Positions 31,424 to 42,884 are shown, numbered from the stretch's first letter. The stretch is DNA of 64,000 nt from Bos javanicus (GCF_032452875.1 NC_083897.1:7732854-7796853); one strand, 5' to 3'. The notes: generated by a model from the letters alone, not told the origin. Translations and numbers: made by a program.

Positions 31424-31543
31424 CCCTAGAGAAATGCTTAGAAAAATGGTCAAGAAAATATGTCTATTGCAGCTTTATTTCAAACAGTGAAAAATGGAGT
31501 GATTTTAAATATCCATGAAGAGGTGAATCAAGACATAAATTGT

Positions 31544-31709
31544 GGGACTTCCTTGGTGGTCCAGTGGTTAAGAATCCACCTGCCAATGCAGGGGACACAG
31601 GTTCGATCCCTGGCCCAGGAATTCTTCACATGCCACAGGGCAACTAAGCCCATGTGCCACAAATGAAGCTTATGCTCCCTAGAGCCTGTGCTCTGCAACA
31701 AGAGAAGCC
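31544..31709 (+). mobile_element. CHR-2-type SINE, 5' part, split by Bov-tA
   Basis: Head 'gggacttccttggtggtcca' with A box, B box 'ggttcgatccctgg' (31600-31613), then the CHR-2 body to 'caacaagagaagcca'. TSD of the whole SINE: 'agacataaattgt' at 31531-31543 and 'agagataaattgt' at 32038-32050 (one difference). Confidence 0.93.
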
Positions 31710-31928
31710 AAGGGTTCCCAGGTGGCACCAGTGGTAATGCAGGAGGCATAAGAGATGTGGGTTCGATCCCTGGGCCAGGAAGAAACCCCAGAGAAGGAAA
31801 TGGCAACCTGCTCCAATATTCTTGCCTGGAGAATCCCATGGACAGAGGAGCCCAGCGGGCTGCAGTCCATAGGGCTGCAAAGAGTCAGATACAACTGAAG
31901 CAACTTAGCACACACACACACACACACC
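31710..31928 (+). mobile_element. Bov-tA SINE inside CHR-2
   Basis: tRNA head with a small internal deletion ('caccagtggtaatgcagg'), B box 'ggttcgatccctgg' (31761-31774), Bov-A monomer and a (CA)n tail at 31910-31928. Confidence 0.93.
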
Positions 31929-32037
31929 CCACAAACAGACAATAGCCCCTCTCTCTATAACTAGAGAAAGTCCCCTTGTAGCAACAAAGACTCAGTGTAG
32001 CCAAGAATAAAAAAATAATAAATAAATATTTTTTAAA
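31929..32037 (+). mobile_element. CHR-2-type SINE, 3' part
   Basis: 'caatagcccctctctctata', 'actagagaaagtccccttgt' and 'gtgtagccaagaataaaaaa' complete the CHR-2 body interrupted at 31709, followed by an A/T-rich tail. Confidence 0.9.
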
Positions 32038-32420
32038 AGAGATAAATTGTATAAATTCATACAATGTAATCATATATCACTGTTAAAATGAAAAAAGGAG
32101 TTGCAACTGCCAACATGGGTGAATATCAAAAACATAATGGTAGGGGAGTTGTCAATTACATGTACAGGATGATAGATTTGTATATATTTTGAAAACACAT
32201 ATAAGGTTAAAATATATAACAATGCTAGCTTTTGTAAGTATATGTGCATATAATAAATTTACATACATGAAAATGGATGAGAAGAATGCCTGCCAACCTC
32301 TGGAAATAAAGGGAATTAGGAAAAGGTACAAATGGACTTGGATTTAATCCACAATGTTTTCTCTCTTTAATAATATTTTAAAATCTAAAGCAGATAGGAT
32401 GAAATGCCAACACGTGCTAA

Positions 32421-33964
32421 TTCTGGGTGATAGGCAAATGGATATGTCTGTTATGAAAGCCTCCTCAAAGGCACTGGGCCAGTGTTGCCCTCTCCCAGTT
32501 CATGTATCATAGTCATGAGGGCTCCAGAGAGGAGGGAGAGTTCCACAAGGTGGAAGAATACTCAATGGCATTCTCAGTTCTTGATTCGCTTTCAGAATAT
32601 TACAGTAAATTGTTGTTCATCTCTGACTCATCAAGAGCATTTTCACTAATAGTATCTAGTTTTAAATAACCCATCCTTAAAACATGGACAAGTGGCTTGA
32701 ATAGATTCTTGCAAAGAACCTAAATGAAAATAGCTCTATAAATAATTGCCAATTGAAAATAAATCTAATGATCTGAGCACAAGCAGTAATAAAAGAGTGG
32801 CAGAGCTGACATTTTCCCTGCTGTGAGAGCAAGCTCTTCATAGATCACAATGAGTAATCTAGTCACATCAGACACTGTCAGCCCCCCCAAACTGTAGTGA
32901 TCAAGAAGAATACCTAAAAATATTTGTAAATCTATATCATACATTATTAATGATGAACATCTTCCCAAGCCTCTTATGTCCTTGAGATAATAACTTATGA
33001 TCTTATGAATTCATAAGATATTTTTAAAGATTAATTCTTCTTTATATCATTCTCTTTAATTTATGTTTTGTATGTTTATAATAATATTTAAGCTAATAGT
33101 TAAAGATATAACATTGTGGGGGGAGAGAGAGAGAGAGATACACACTGCTTGTTCAAAATCTTTTTACTGATGGGGTGTGCAATAAGAAAAACTAAAATCC
33201 ACTGGTCTATACCAGGGGTGGATCCAGGCTTATGGGGCCTGAAGCTCATAACAATTGGTGGGCGTGGTCTCTTTAATTAATAGAATACAAAAGTAGATAG
33301 AGGTGAAACTTAGGCTGAGAAATCACAACAAATTATAAAACTGCAAACACTCACAAGTACCATTAGCATCACAAAATCCAGAAAAACAATGTAGTGTTTT
33401 ATAGTTAACTCCATGACACCTCTATCAACTGCCAAAATTCTACAGGCAGGGAATGGGCTAATAAGAGTTGTCAGCTGCAGACACATGGCACTCCATGTGA
33501 AAAAGAATGATTCAGAGAGTCAAGCTGCAGGCCAAGTGGATACAGCCATGGGCCCAGAAGGGAAAACGTCAAACCACAGAGGTTTATTCCCAGGCCTTGA
33601 AACCTAATGTTTGCCTAGCTAGACTTGTAAACTGCTTAGTATTGGTGACTCTTGCCTTTCATTTTCTTCTATTTTGAACAGTAATGTACATAACTGGTAT
33701 CCTCTGTTCATCCCACCATTGTATTTTCAAAGCAGATACCTTGTTTTCTACTTTCACAAGTCCACGAATGAACAGAAATTTTGCCACAGAATGGATCATA
33801 CTTAGAGCCTCATTCTACCTAATTTTGATGATTTCTGTGATATTTGGGACTTCTGAACTGATGAGACTTGGATGAGATTTTGGACTTGAAGTTGTAAATG
33901 TGATGAAACATTGGAGGACCTTGGGATGGAGGGAAAGTATTTTGCATGTGAGATGGACATGACT
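32421..33964. other. Largely unassigned; (GA)n tract at 33124-33138
   Basis: 1.5 kb without ruminant-specific repeats. 33200-33260 ('ccaggcttatggggcctgaa') resembles an unnamed dispersed repeat. Frames at 33413-33607 and 33684-33875 show no family signature. Confidence 0.4.
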
Positions 33965-34765
33965 CTTTGGGGGCCAAAGGGCAGACTGTGATAGACAGAA
34001 TAATGCTCCCCAAAGATATCCAGAGCCTTATTTCCAGAGTCTGTGAATCTGTTAATTTACATGGCAAGAATTTTGCAGATGTGATTAAGTGAAGGATCTA
34101 AATATGGGGAGATCATCTTAGATAATCTCAGTCAACCTAATGTAATCACAAAGGTCCTTATAAAAGAGAGGCAGGAGGGTCAGAGTCTTCGGAAGAAGAT
34201 GTGACGTTCAAAGCGGGGGTCATAGAAATTTTTTGAAGATGTGATACTGTGGACTTTGAAGATGGAGGAAGGGGCCATGAGCTAAGGAATGCAAGTAGGC
34301 CCTGCTGCTGCTGCTGCTGCTAACTCGCTTCAGTCGTGTCTGACTCTGTGCGACCCCATAGACAGCAGCCCACCAGGCTCCCCTGTCCCTGCGATTCTCC
34401 AGGCAAGAACACCGGAGTGGGTTGCCATTTCCTTCTCCAATGCATGAAAGTGAAAAGTGAAAGTGAAGTCTCTCAGTCGTGTCTGACTTTTCTCGACCCC
34501 ATGGAGTGCAGCCCACCAGGCTCCTCCACCCATGGGATTTTCCAGGCAAGAGCACTGGAGTGGGGTGCCATTGCCTTCTCCGAAGTAGGCCCTAGAAGCT
34601 GGAAAAGAAAAAGACTGAATTCTTCCCTAGAGCTAGAAGCCTGCCAACACCTTGAATTTAGTAAAACTGATTTCAGACTTCTGATCTCTAGAATAGTAAT
34701 ATCTTGTGTTGTTTAAAGCCACCAAATTCTGTGGTAATTTTTAATAACAGCTGTAGGAAACAAGT
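33965..34765 (+). repeat. MaLR-like LTR, near complete, split by Bov-A2
   Basis: 'gaataatgctccccaaagat', 'tttgcagatgtgattaagtg', 'aatcacaaaggtccttataa', 'ggccatgagctaaggaatgc', then after the SINE 'ccctagaagctggaaaagaa', 'gatttcagacttctgatctc', 'tgttgtttaaagccaccaaa'. The order is that of an MLT1-like LTR (about 510 bp without the SINE). No internal retroviral genes adjoin it, so it is an old solo LTR. Confidence 0.7.
34304..34582 (-). mobile_element. Bov-A2 SINE, antisense, inside MaLR-like LTR
   Basis: Antisense dimer with a (CTG)n 3' end at 34303-34320 and its 5' end at 'ccattgccttctccg'. Perfect 11 bp TSD 'aagtaggccct' at 34293-34303 and 34583-34593. Confidence 0.96.
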
Positions 34766-35063
34766 ACAGTACCCCCAGAAATATGGCTCTATCAGGATTC
34801 AGAATTTCTCACTTGTTTTACTGAGATATTTCAAAATTCCTTTCCATATGGCATTAAAGCTTTATCAATAGTTTGAATAGTCTTTGTAACTCACTTGGGT
34901 TTTCCTTCTGATATTCACAAATATATTTTAGAGGTCTTAAAATGTCATTATACCCATGTTGCAAGGGTTGATGAGCCTTATAATGAGCAAGTTATCTTAT
35001 GACACTCAGACTCTTAAAAGAAGAATCCAAATTGGCATGTGTATTTAAACTATTAACACTACA
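34766..35063. other. Unassigned DNA
   Basis: About 300 bp between the LTR and the next SINE, with nothing recognised. Confidence 0.35.
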
Positions 35064-35270
35064 GGGACTTCCCTGACAGTCCAGTGGCTAAAACTTCGCA
35101 CTCCCAATGCAAAGGGCCCGGGTTCAATCCCTGGTCAGGGAACTAGATCCTGCATGCCACAAAGATGGCATGCTTAAGATGCTTAAGATCAAAGATCCTG
35201 CGTGCCAAAACTAAGACCTGGTGCAGCCAAATGAAGATATTTTTTAAGTTAAAAAAATAAATTAGTACAT
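35064..35270 (+). mobile_element. CHR-2-type SINE, sense
   Basis: 'gggacttccctgacagtcca', B box 'ggttcaatccctgg' (35121-35134), 'gggaactagatcctgcatgc', 'ggtgcagccaaatgaag' and an A/T-rich tail. It contains a small internal tandem duplication ('gatgcttaagatgcttaag', about 35165-35190). Confidence 0.92.
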
Positions 35271-35534
35271 CTATGAGATAAGCCTAAAAACAAAACATAA
35301 TTATGACAATATACCAAAGAAGAAAAAACTTCAAGTATTATGGAGGCAGCTTTGTCTTCAATTATTAAGAAAGGAAGCTGTGCATTCTGCATACCACTTC
35401 TAATGTCTTGAAAGAGTACTTGAAAGTAAATCTTTTGTTCTAACCTTTCTTAACAGCTACACTGCCCTATTGACTGCAAATATTGTTCAGTGGCAGTTTA
35501 TAACCACCCAAGGTCTTGTTTCAAAGTGTTGAAT
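35271..35534. other. Unassigned DNA
   Basis: No gene or repeat recognised between the CHR-2 SINE and the L1 tail. Confidence 0.3.
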
Positions 35535-35549
35535 AAAATCACTGATAGA

Positions 35550-35772
35550 ATTGACATATATGCACTATTGATACGATGCATAAAATAGATAATTAACAAG
35601 AACCTGCTGTACAGCTCAGGGAACTCTACTCAGTTCTCTGTGGTGAGCTAACTGTGAAGGAAATCCAAAAAAGAGGGGATATATGTCCATGTATAACTGA
35701 TGCACTTTGCTGTACAGCAGAAACTAACACAACACTGGAAAACAACTGGACTCCAGTAAAAATTAATTTTAA
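35550..35772 (+). mobile_element. Artiodactyl L1 3' end, 5'-truncated
   Basis: 'caagaacctgctgtacagct', 'gggaactctactcagttctc', 'tatgtccatgtataactgat' and 'gcagaaactaacacaacact' form an L1 3'UTR ending A-rich. Perfect 15 bp TSD 'aaaatcactgataga' at 35535-35549 and 35773-35787. Confidence 0.93.
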
Positions 35773-35787
35773 AAAATCACTGATAGA

Positions 35788-36124
35788 TGGCTATCAGTTA
35801 GTAAAAACCATTTACATTACATGAGGGCCCAATAATCGCCAATTAATTGGTGTTTGTCACATCTAACTAGAATCTACAATAATGGGGTAGTATTTGGTGT
35901 CTGGTTTATTAACTTAATTTCCCACTTTATTTTCTCATTGACTCTATTAATTCTTATAAACCAGTTTAGATAAGCAACTCCAATTTTCCATTTTTGATAT
36001 TTTTCCCAGTGCTTGTATGATAACTGATCACATTTATAAATTTTGTAAAAGATTGCCATGAAATCTGTGTTCTGAAGAATGCCACCCTCCTTTCTAACCT
36101 CTGAAGAGAAAACCTCTTTCACTT
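35788..36124. other. Unassigned DNA
   Basis: AT-rich. The minus-strand frame at 35874-36122 has no family signature. Confidence 0.3.
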
Positions 36125-36139
36125 AAAAATTTAATAGCT

Positions 36140-37006
36140 TTCTGGCTTACTTCAGTCTGTATAATAGGCTCCAGTTTCATCTACCTCATTAGAACTGATT
36201 CAAATGTATTCTTTTAAATGGCTGAGTAATACTCCATTGTGTATATGTACCACTGCTTTCTTATCCATTCATCTGCTGATGGACATCTAGGTTGCTTCCA
36301 TGTCCTGGCTATTATAAACAGTGCTGCGATGAACATTGGGGTACACGTGTCTCTTTCCCTTCTGGTTTCCTCAGTGTGTATGCCCAGCAGTGGGATTGCT
36401 GGATCATAAGGCAGTTCTATTTCCAGTTTTTTAAGGAATCTCCAGACCATTCTCCATAGTGGCTATACTAGTTTGCATTCCCACCAACAGTGTAAGAGGG
36501 TTCCCTTTTCTCCACACCCTCTCCAGCATTTATTGCTTGTAGACTTTTGGATCACAGCCATTCTGACTGGCGTGAAATGGTACCTCATAGTGGTTTTGAT
36601 TTGCATTTCTCTGATAATGAGTGATGCTGAGCATCTTTTCATGTGTTTGTTAGCCATCTGTATGTCTTCTCTGGAGAAATGTCTATTTAGTTCTTTGGCC
36701 CATTTTTTGATTGGGTCATTTATTTTTCTAGAATTGAGCTGTAGTGGCATTGAAACATGTATAAATATCATATATGAAACAAGTCGCCAGTCCAGGTTCA
36801 ATGCACGATACTGGATGCTTGGGGCTGGTGCGCTGGGACAACCCAGAGGGATGGTACGGGGAGGGAGGAGGGAGGAGGGTTCAGGATGGGGAACATGTGT
36901 AATACCTGTGGCAGATTCATGTTGATATATGGCAAAACCAATACAATATTGTAAAGTTTAAATAAATAAATAAAACAGTAAAATTTTTTAAAAAAATAAA
37001 TGTTAA
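36140..37006 (+). mobile_element. Ruminant L1 with 5' inversion (twin priming)
   Basis: 36140-36745 is L1 ORF2 C-terminus in reverse (minus-strand frames include 'LEIELPYDPAIPLLGI' and 'CWRGCGEKGTLLHCWWECKL'). 36746-37006 is forward 3'UTR ('ggcattgaaacatgtataaa' to 'aaaccaatacaatattgtaa') and tail. About 190 consensus bases are missing at the switch. TSD 'aaaaatttaatagct' (15 bp) at 36125-36139 and 37007-37021. Confidence 0.94.
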
Positions 37007-37021
37007 AAAAATTTAATAGCT

Positions 37022-38687
37022 ATAACTATCCTCTTCTTTTTTAAGCAATTCAAAAGAATACTTTTCCTATCCTTCAAGACATTGATTTAGTTCATTTTCC
37101 TTTGACTTTCAGGTATTCTCAAATAAACATAGCCTGCTGGTGCCTTGTGGAGTCTTCATGAATTAATATATCCATCCAGTCTGTTTTGCTGAGAAGAGTT
37201 TATAAACAAATAAAAGCTTTTATAATATCCATTTTAAATTATGTTTGATTCTCTGTAAATACTATTGAGATAATGACTTGGGGGAAATCTGTCTTTTCCT
37301 AAACAATATTAAATAAAATTATTGTTCATCATAAAGACCACAAGGAAAACTCTTAGTTTTTATTGGTGTTAATGAATTCTAACATTCATATATGCTCTGT
37401 TGATCCTACAAATTGTGTTTTACTTTATTATCCACTTTTTCACTTCCTCTCAATGTGTGTCTAATGCTTATAATCTTCTTTCCTTTCTTTTTTCATCATT
37501 TCATTATCTATATTTTCTTGGTTATAGTGGTTCCTTTCTTTAATTTGTGACTTTTGATCTTCAGAGTGTTTGGTTTCTGTTGGATATAATGGACTTTTTA
37601 ATATGTTGAAGTTCCTGCCAGTCTTCTTTTCTTCAGTTGTTGGTTTGGGCTGGCACTAGGATAGTTCCTTCCTGTCACATCCAAATTTTGGTTGGTCAAT
37701 TAAATATTGAAGGAACATACACAAAATTAGGATAAAATTAAGGCATTTACAAGAGGATGTCTTATGCTACTGAATTATACTGAGCTACATAATCGTTCGT
37801 TTTATATCAAATTACTCTTATGTTCTACACAATGAGAGCTACATGTAGGCATTTTGTCACTGGAACACATTTCTTCAAGCCATTTTGTTGCATTAGTGGT
37901 GATTTTACATGCTATCCCATGCAAAACTTTCAGACTCCATCCAGACAACATGGGTCATATATACTAAAACACAGTCCAATACACTGGGATGCATAAAACA
38001 TGAGAATTCATACACATATGTATTGCTGGTAATGTTGCCATAGGTTTGAGCTTGCAAACACAGGAATTCTGATAAATTCTCTTTAGTTAGATTTCTACCA
38101 AAAAAAAAAAAAATAGAGAGAGAGAAAAATGTTTATGGTACATTTGTAATCATTCATCAGCATTATTGATTTTATTTCTGTCAGGCAAGAATTTATGTTT
38201 CGATTAGGCACTGATAAGAACCAAATGCTTCACATAAGATTTTTCATGTCTGGTAACTAGAATAACTTTCCACAGACTTCCCATAGTTTCTGGCTGTGCA
38301 CATTTCAAATTCTATTTCTCTTCCACTAGCCACACTCTCTCTGTGCCAGATGACAAAGGTACTTTTCTTATTGCAGCCCAACCTCTGACCTTGCTGATTG
38401 GGCAAAAGGAGTATTTCTGAAAAACATTCCTATATTATCAGTAATTAACTATATACATAAATTATTTTGACTCTCATAAATAATATCTTACTAAACCCAA
38501 ACTCAGTGCATTTCCATCAGCTGTTCAGTAGCCAGATCCCCAAAATTCTCACAGCCAGTTAAAGGCCAACAATCAACAACAGGGAAAATCTGATAGAAGG
38601 GAAGGTGGAATGGAAAGAGATGGAAGCCATAATTGGTTGCTATTAAAATATCTTCTGCAAATGTTTTTTAATTTGTTTTTAATTAAT
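37022..38687. other. 1.7 kb AT-rich DNA without recognised repeat or gene
   Basis: Only short chance frames. An A13 run followed by (GA)n lies at about 38098-38124. Confidence 0.4.
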
Positions 38688-38857
38688 TAATTAATTAGGC
38701 TTGCTGGATCTTAGTCACGGCACACGGGATCTTTAGTTACAACATGCAAACCCTTAGTTGAAGCATGTGGGATCTAGTTTCCTGACCAGGCATCAAACCA
38801 GGGCACCCTGCACTGGAAGCATGGATTCTTAGCCACTGGACCACCAGGAAATTCCCT
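38688..38857 (-). mobile_element. CHR-2-type SINE, short, antisense
   Basis: 'aattaattaattaggcttgc' tail side, 'ctagtttcctgaccaggcat' and 'ttagccactggaccaccagg' (antisense tRNA head). Preceded by (TTAA)n. Confidence 0.88.
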
Positions 38858-38969
38858 GTAAACACTTTTTAAAAATGATAATACCATTTGATATATGTAT
38901 ACCATATTTCTGGTACGATATTGGTATATCACACCACTGTTTTTCCTTTCTGAAAAGAATTAGCAAAGA

Positions 38970-39300
38970 AACACGCCTTTTTATATTGAGATATAATTTA
39001 CATGGAGCATTGTTGAAGTTTAAAGTATATGTGTTCATTTGATACATTTATATAATGCAATATGATGACAATGAAGCTTTAGCCAACACCTCTGTCATGT
39101 CACATAATTATAATTTCTTTTTTTATGGTTAGAACATTTCAAATCTAGTCTCTCAGCAATTTTGAAGTATAAAAGCATTATTGACTATAATCATTATACT
39201 CTGCATTAGACATGTAAAACTTATTATCTTCTAATTGTAAGTTTGCATCCTTTAACCACATCTCCCCAATTCCTTACCCTTTGGCCACTGGGCACTAATT
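38970..39300 (-). repeat. Old L1 3'UTR, antisense
   Basis: 'tattgagatataatttacat', 'gttcatttgatacatttata', 'ctagtctctcagcaattttg', 'agcattattgactataatca' and 'ccttaccctttggccactgg' follow an antisense L1MA/B-type 3'UTR. Confidence 0.65.
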
Positions 39301-39367
39301 ATCTGAAAAATCTGAAGAATTATTGAATACATTCATTTTCCTTTTTTTCTCCCTTTTAAGAATTGAA

Positions 39368-39482
39368 GGGGACATATGTATACATATGGCTGATTCACGT
39401 TGATATATGGCAAAAACCAACACAATACTGGAAAGCAATTATCCTCCAATTAAAAATGAATAAAATTTTTAAAAAGAAATAA
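39368..39482 (+). mobile_element. Ruminant L1 3'-tail insertion (about 115 bp)
   Basis: 'ggggacatatgtatacatat', 'ggctgattcacgttgatata' and 'aattatcctccaattaaaaa' are the last 100 bases of ruminant L1. TSD 'aagaattgaa' at 39358-39367 and 'aagaactgaa' at 39483-39492 (one difference). Confidence 0.9.
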
Positions 39483-39492
39483 AAGAACTGAA

Positions 39493-40395
39493 TCCTTAAA
39501 AAACTAAAAATATCAACAGAGCTACCATATAACCTAGCAATCTGGGAATTCCTGGGCATATACCCAGAGAAAACCATAATTCAAAGAGATATATGCAGTC
39601 CAATGTTCATGGCAGCACCATTTACAATAGCCAGGATATAAAGGCAACCTAAATGCCCAGCAACAGAGGAATGGATAACGAAGACATGGTACATATATAT
39701 AATAGAGTATTACTCAGCCATAAAAAAGAACAAAATAATGCCATTTGCAGTACCAGAGATGGACCTAGGGGGACTTCCCTGATAGCTCAGTTGGTAAAGA
39801 ATCCGCCTGCAATGCAGGATGCCCCAGTTCAATTCCTGGGTCGGGAAGATCCTCTGGAGAAGGGAAAGGCTACCCACTGCAGTATTCTGGCCTGGAGAAT
39901 TCCATGGACTGTATAGTCCATGGGGTTGCAAAGAGCTAAGCACGACTGAGTGACTTTCACTTTCTTTCTTTCAGATGGGCATAGAGATTGTCATACTGAG
40001 TGAAGTAAGTTAGACACAGAAAGACAAATATCATATGATATCACTCATAGGTGGAATCTAAAAAAAGAGAGGTATAAATGAACTTATGTACAAAACGGCA
40101 GTAGAGTCACGGATACAGAAGACAAACTTAGGGTTACCAGGGGATGGTAGGGGCAGGGATAAATTAGGAGACTGGGCCTGACATACACACTCTACCATAC
40201 ATAAAATAGATAACTAATAAGAATTTGCTATATAGTATAGGGAATTCCACTCAATACTCTGTAATGGCCTATATGAGAAAAGAATCTAAAAAAATGGATA
40301 TATGTCTATGTATAACTGAATCACTTAGCTGTACACCTGAAACTAACACAACATCGTAAATCAACTATATTCCAATACAATTTTTAAAAAATAGA
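39493..40395 (+). mobile_element. Artiodactyl L1 3' end, sense, split by Bov-tA
   Basis: ORF2 C-terminus in decayed form ('aaccataattcaaagagata', 'ggataacgaagacatggtac', 'gagtattactcagccataaa'), then the SINE. The 3'UTR follows ('gagtgaagtaagttagacac', 'ggccta'... 'actgaatcacttagctgtac', 'cactcaatactctg') to an A-rich end. About 700 bp of L1. Confidence 0.88.
39769..39972 (+). mobile_element. Bov-tA SINE inside L1, well-preserved tRNA head
   Basis: The head 'tgatagctcagttggtaaag' retains an almost canonical A box (TAGCTCAGTTGG), with B box 'gttcaattcc' at about 39827-39836. Bov-A monomer of the 'tggactgtatagtccatggg' subtype, tail (TTTC)n. Diverged TSD 'agatggacctag' / 'agatgggcatag' at 39757-39768 and 39973-39984. 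Confidence 0.94.
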
Positions 40396-40799
40396 ACTGA
40401 GGAAATACTATCAGATCAGATCAGATCAGATCAGTTGCTCAGTCATGTCCGACTCTTTGCAACTCCATGAATCACAGCACGCCAGGCCTCCCTGTCCATC
40501 ACCAACTCCCGGAGTTCACTGAGCCTCACGTCCATCGAGTCGGCGATGCCATCCAGCCATCTCATCCTCTGTCGTCCCCTTCTCCTCCTGCCCCCAATCC
40601 CTCCCAGCATCAGAGTCTTTTCCAATGAGTCAACTCTTCGCATGAGGTGGCCAAAGTACTGGAGTTTCAGCTTCAGCATCATTCCTTCCAAAGAAATCCC
40701 AGGGCTGATCTCCTTCAGAATGGACTGGTTGGATCTCCTTGCAGTCCAAGGGACTCTCAAGAGTCTTCTCCAACACCACAGTTCAAAAGCATCAATTCT

Positions 40800-42405
40800 T
40801 CAGCACTCAGCCTTCTTCACAGTCCAACTCTCACATCCATACATGACCACTGGAAAAACCATAGCCTTGACTAGACGAACCTTTGTTGGCAAAGTAATGT
40901 CTCTGCTTTTGAATATGCTATCTAGGTTGGTCATAACTTTCCTTCCAAGGAGTAAGCGTCTTTTAATTTCATGGCTGCAGTCACCATCTGCAGTGATTTT
41001 GGAGCCCAGAAAAATAAAGTCTGACACTGCACTGTTTCCCCATCTATTTCCCATGAAGTGGTGGGACCGGATGCCATGATCTTCGTTTTCTGAATGTTGA
41101 GCTTTAAGCCAACTTTCTCACTCTCCACTATCACTTTCATCAAGAGGCTTTTGAGTTCCTCTTCACTTTCTGCCATAGGGCTGTGTCATCTGCATATCTG
41201 AGGTTATTGATATTTCTCCCGGCAATCTTGATTCCAGTTTGTGTTTCTTCCATTCCAGCGTTTCTCATGATGTACTCTGCATATAAGTTAAATAAGCAGG
41301 GTGACAATATACAGCCTTGACGAACTCCTTTTCCTATTTGGAACCAGTCTGTTGTTCCATGTCCAGTTCTAACTGTTGCTTCCTGACCTGCATACAGATT
41401 TCTCAAGAGGCAAATCAGGTGGTCTGGTATTCCCATCTCTTGAAGACTTTTCCACCGTTTATTGTGATCCACACAGTCAAAGGCTTTCGCATAGTCAATA
41501 AAGCAGAAATAGATGTTTTTCTGGAACTCTCTTGCTTTTTCTATGATCCAGCAGATGTTGGCTATTTGATCTCTGGTTCCTCTGCCTTTTCTAAAACCAG
41601 CTTGAACATCAGGAAGTTCACGGTTCACATATTGCTGAAGCCTGGCTTGGAGAATTTTGAGCATTACTTTACTAGCGTGTGAGATGAGTGCAACTGTGTG
41701 GTAGTTTGAGCATTCTTTAGCATTGCCTTTCTTTGGGATTGGAATGAAAACTGACCTTTTTCAGTCCTGTGGCCACTGCTGCATTTTCCAAATTTGCTGG
41801 CATATTGAGTGCAGCACTTTCACAGCATCATCTTTCAGGATTTGGAATAGCTCAACTGGAATTCCATCACCTCCACTAGCTTTGTTCATAGTGATGCTTT
41901 CTAAGGCCCACTTGACTTCACATTCCAGGATGTCTGGCTCTAGGTCAGTGATCACACCATCATGATTATCTGGGTCGTGATGGTCTTTTTTGTACAGTTC
42001 TTCTGTGTATTCTTGCCATCTCTTCTTAATATCTTCTGCTTCTGTTAGGTCCATGCCATTTCTGTCCTTTATCGAGCTCATCTTTGCATGAAATGTTCCT
42101 TTGGTATCTCTGATTTTCTTGAAGAGATCCCTAGTCTTTCCCATTCTGTTGTTTTCCTCTATTTCTTTGCATTAATCGCTGAAGAAGGCTTTCTTATCTC
42201 TTCTTGCTATTCATTGGAACTCTGCATTCAGATGTTTATATCTTTCCTTTTCTCCTTTGCTTTTCACTTCTCTTCTTTTCACAGCTCTTTGTAAGGCCTC
42301 CCCAGTCAGCCATTTTGCTTTTTTGCATTTCTTTTCTATGGGAATGATCTTGATCCCTGTCTCCTGTACAATGTCACGAACCTCATTCCATAGTTCATCA
42401 GGCAC
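40800..42405 (-). pseudogene. BovB linker and reverse-transcriptase remnants
   Basis: In order on the minus strand: 42211-42405 linker ('PDELWNEVRDIVQETGIKII'), 41761-42144 ('MGKTRDLFKKIRDTKGTFHA' to 'VLHSICQQIWKMQQWPQD'), 41140-41664 with motif A 'FCFIDYAKAFDCVDHNKR', motif B 'GVRQGCILSPCLF' and catalytic 'RYADDTA' before a frameshift at about 41175. Then come 40931-41176 and 40800-41054 (connector to 'VVMYGCESWTVKKAEC'). The YADD box itself is intact. Confidence 0.9.
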
Positions 42406-42429
42406 TCTATCAGATCTAGGCCCTTAAAT

Positions 42430-42877
42430 CTATTTCTCACTTCCACTGTATAATCATAAGGGATTTCATTTAGGTCATACCTGAATGGTCTAGTGGTTTT
42501 CCCTACTTTCTTCAATTTCAGTCTGAATTTGGCAATAAGGAGTTCATGGTCTGAGCCACAGTCAGCTCCTAGTCTTGTTTTTGCTGACTGTATAGAGCTT
42601 CTCCATCTTTGGCTGCAAAGAATATAATCAATCTGATTTCAGTGTTGACCATCTGGTGATGTCCATGTGTAGAGTCTTCTCTTATGTTGTTGGAAGAGGG
42701 TGTTTGTTATGACCAGTGCATTTTCTTGGCAAAACTCTATTAGTCATTGCCCTGCTTCATTCTGTATTCCAAGGCCAAATTTGCCTGTTACTCCAGGTGT
42801 TTCTTGACTTCCTACTTTTGCATTCCAGTCCCCTATAATGAAAAGGACATCTTTTTTGGGTGTTAGTTCTAAAACCC
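42430..42877 (-). pseudogene. BovB APE-type endonuclease fragment
   Basis: On the minus strand it contains 'FIIGDWNAKVGSQETPG' (catalytic GDWN-type motif), 'YTWTSPDGQH', 'NQIDYIL' and 'GSDHELL' (the catalytic SDH box, about 42538-42558). Two in-frame TGA stops, at 42754-42756 and 42639-42641, are each where other copies have an Arg CGA codon: C-to-T decay at CpG sites. Start and first conserved Glu motif are lost to truncation. Confidence 0.85.
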
Positions 42878-42884
42878 AAATACT

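Larger units (their letters stand above)
31435..32420 (+). repeat. Old L1 3' end, sense, split by nested SINEs
   Basis: 'cttatttcaaacagtgaaaa', 'tggagtgattttaaatatcc' before the SINE nest. After it come 'aattcatacaatgtaatcat', 'ggagttgcaactgccaacat', 'gcatataataaatttacata' and 'tgcctgccaacctctggaaa'. These follow an old L1/HAL1-type 3' end. Confidence 0.65.
40410..42877 (-). mobile_element. BovB LINE, longest copy (2.47 kb), antisense
   Basis: Reaches from a (ATCAG)n tail at 40411-40436 through RT and linker into the apurinic-type endonuclease (about 42430-42877). TSD 'aaatact' at 40403-40409 and 42878-42884. About three quarters of a roughly 3.2 kb element, missing only the 5' end. Coding potential is broken by stops and frameshifts, so it is not autonomous. 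Confidence 0.96.

Noticed and set aside
39769..39850. tRNA-like sequence with good A and B boxes
   Set aside because: It is the head of a Bov-tA SINE. It lacks an acceptor stem pairing and is followed by the Bov-A body, so it is not a tRNA gene. The same holds for other SINE heads.
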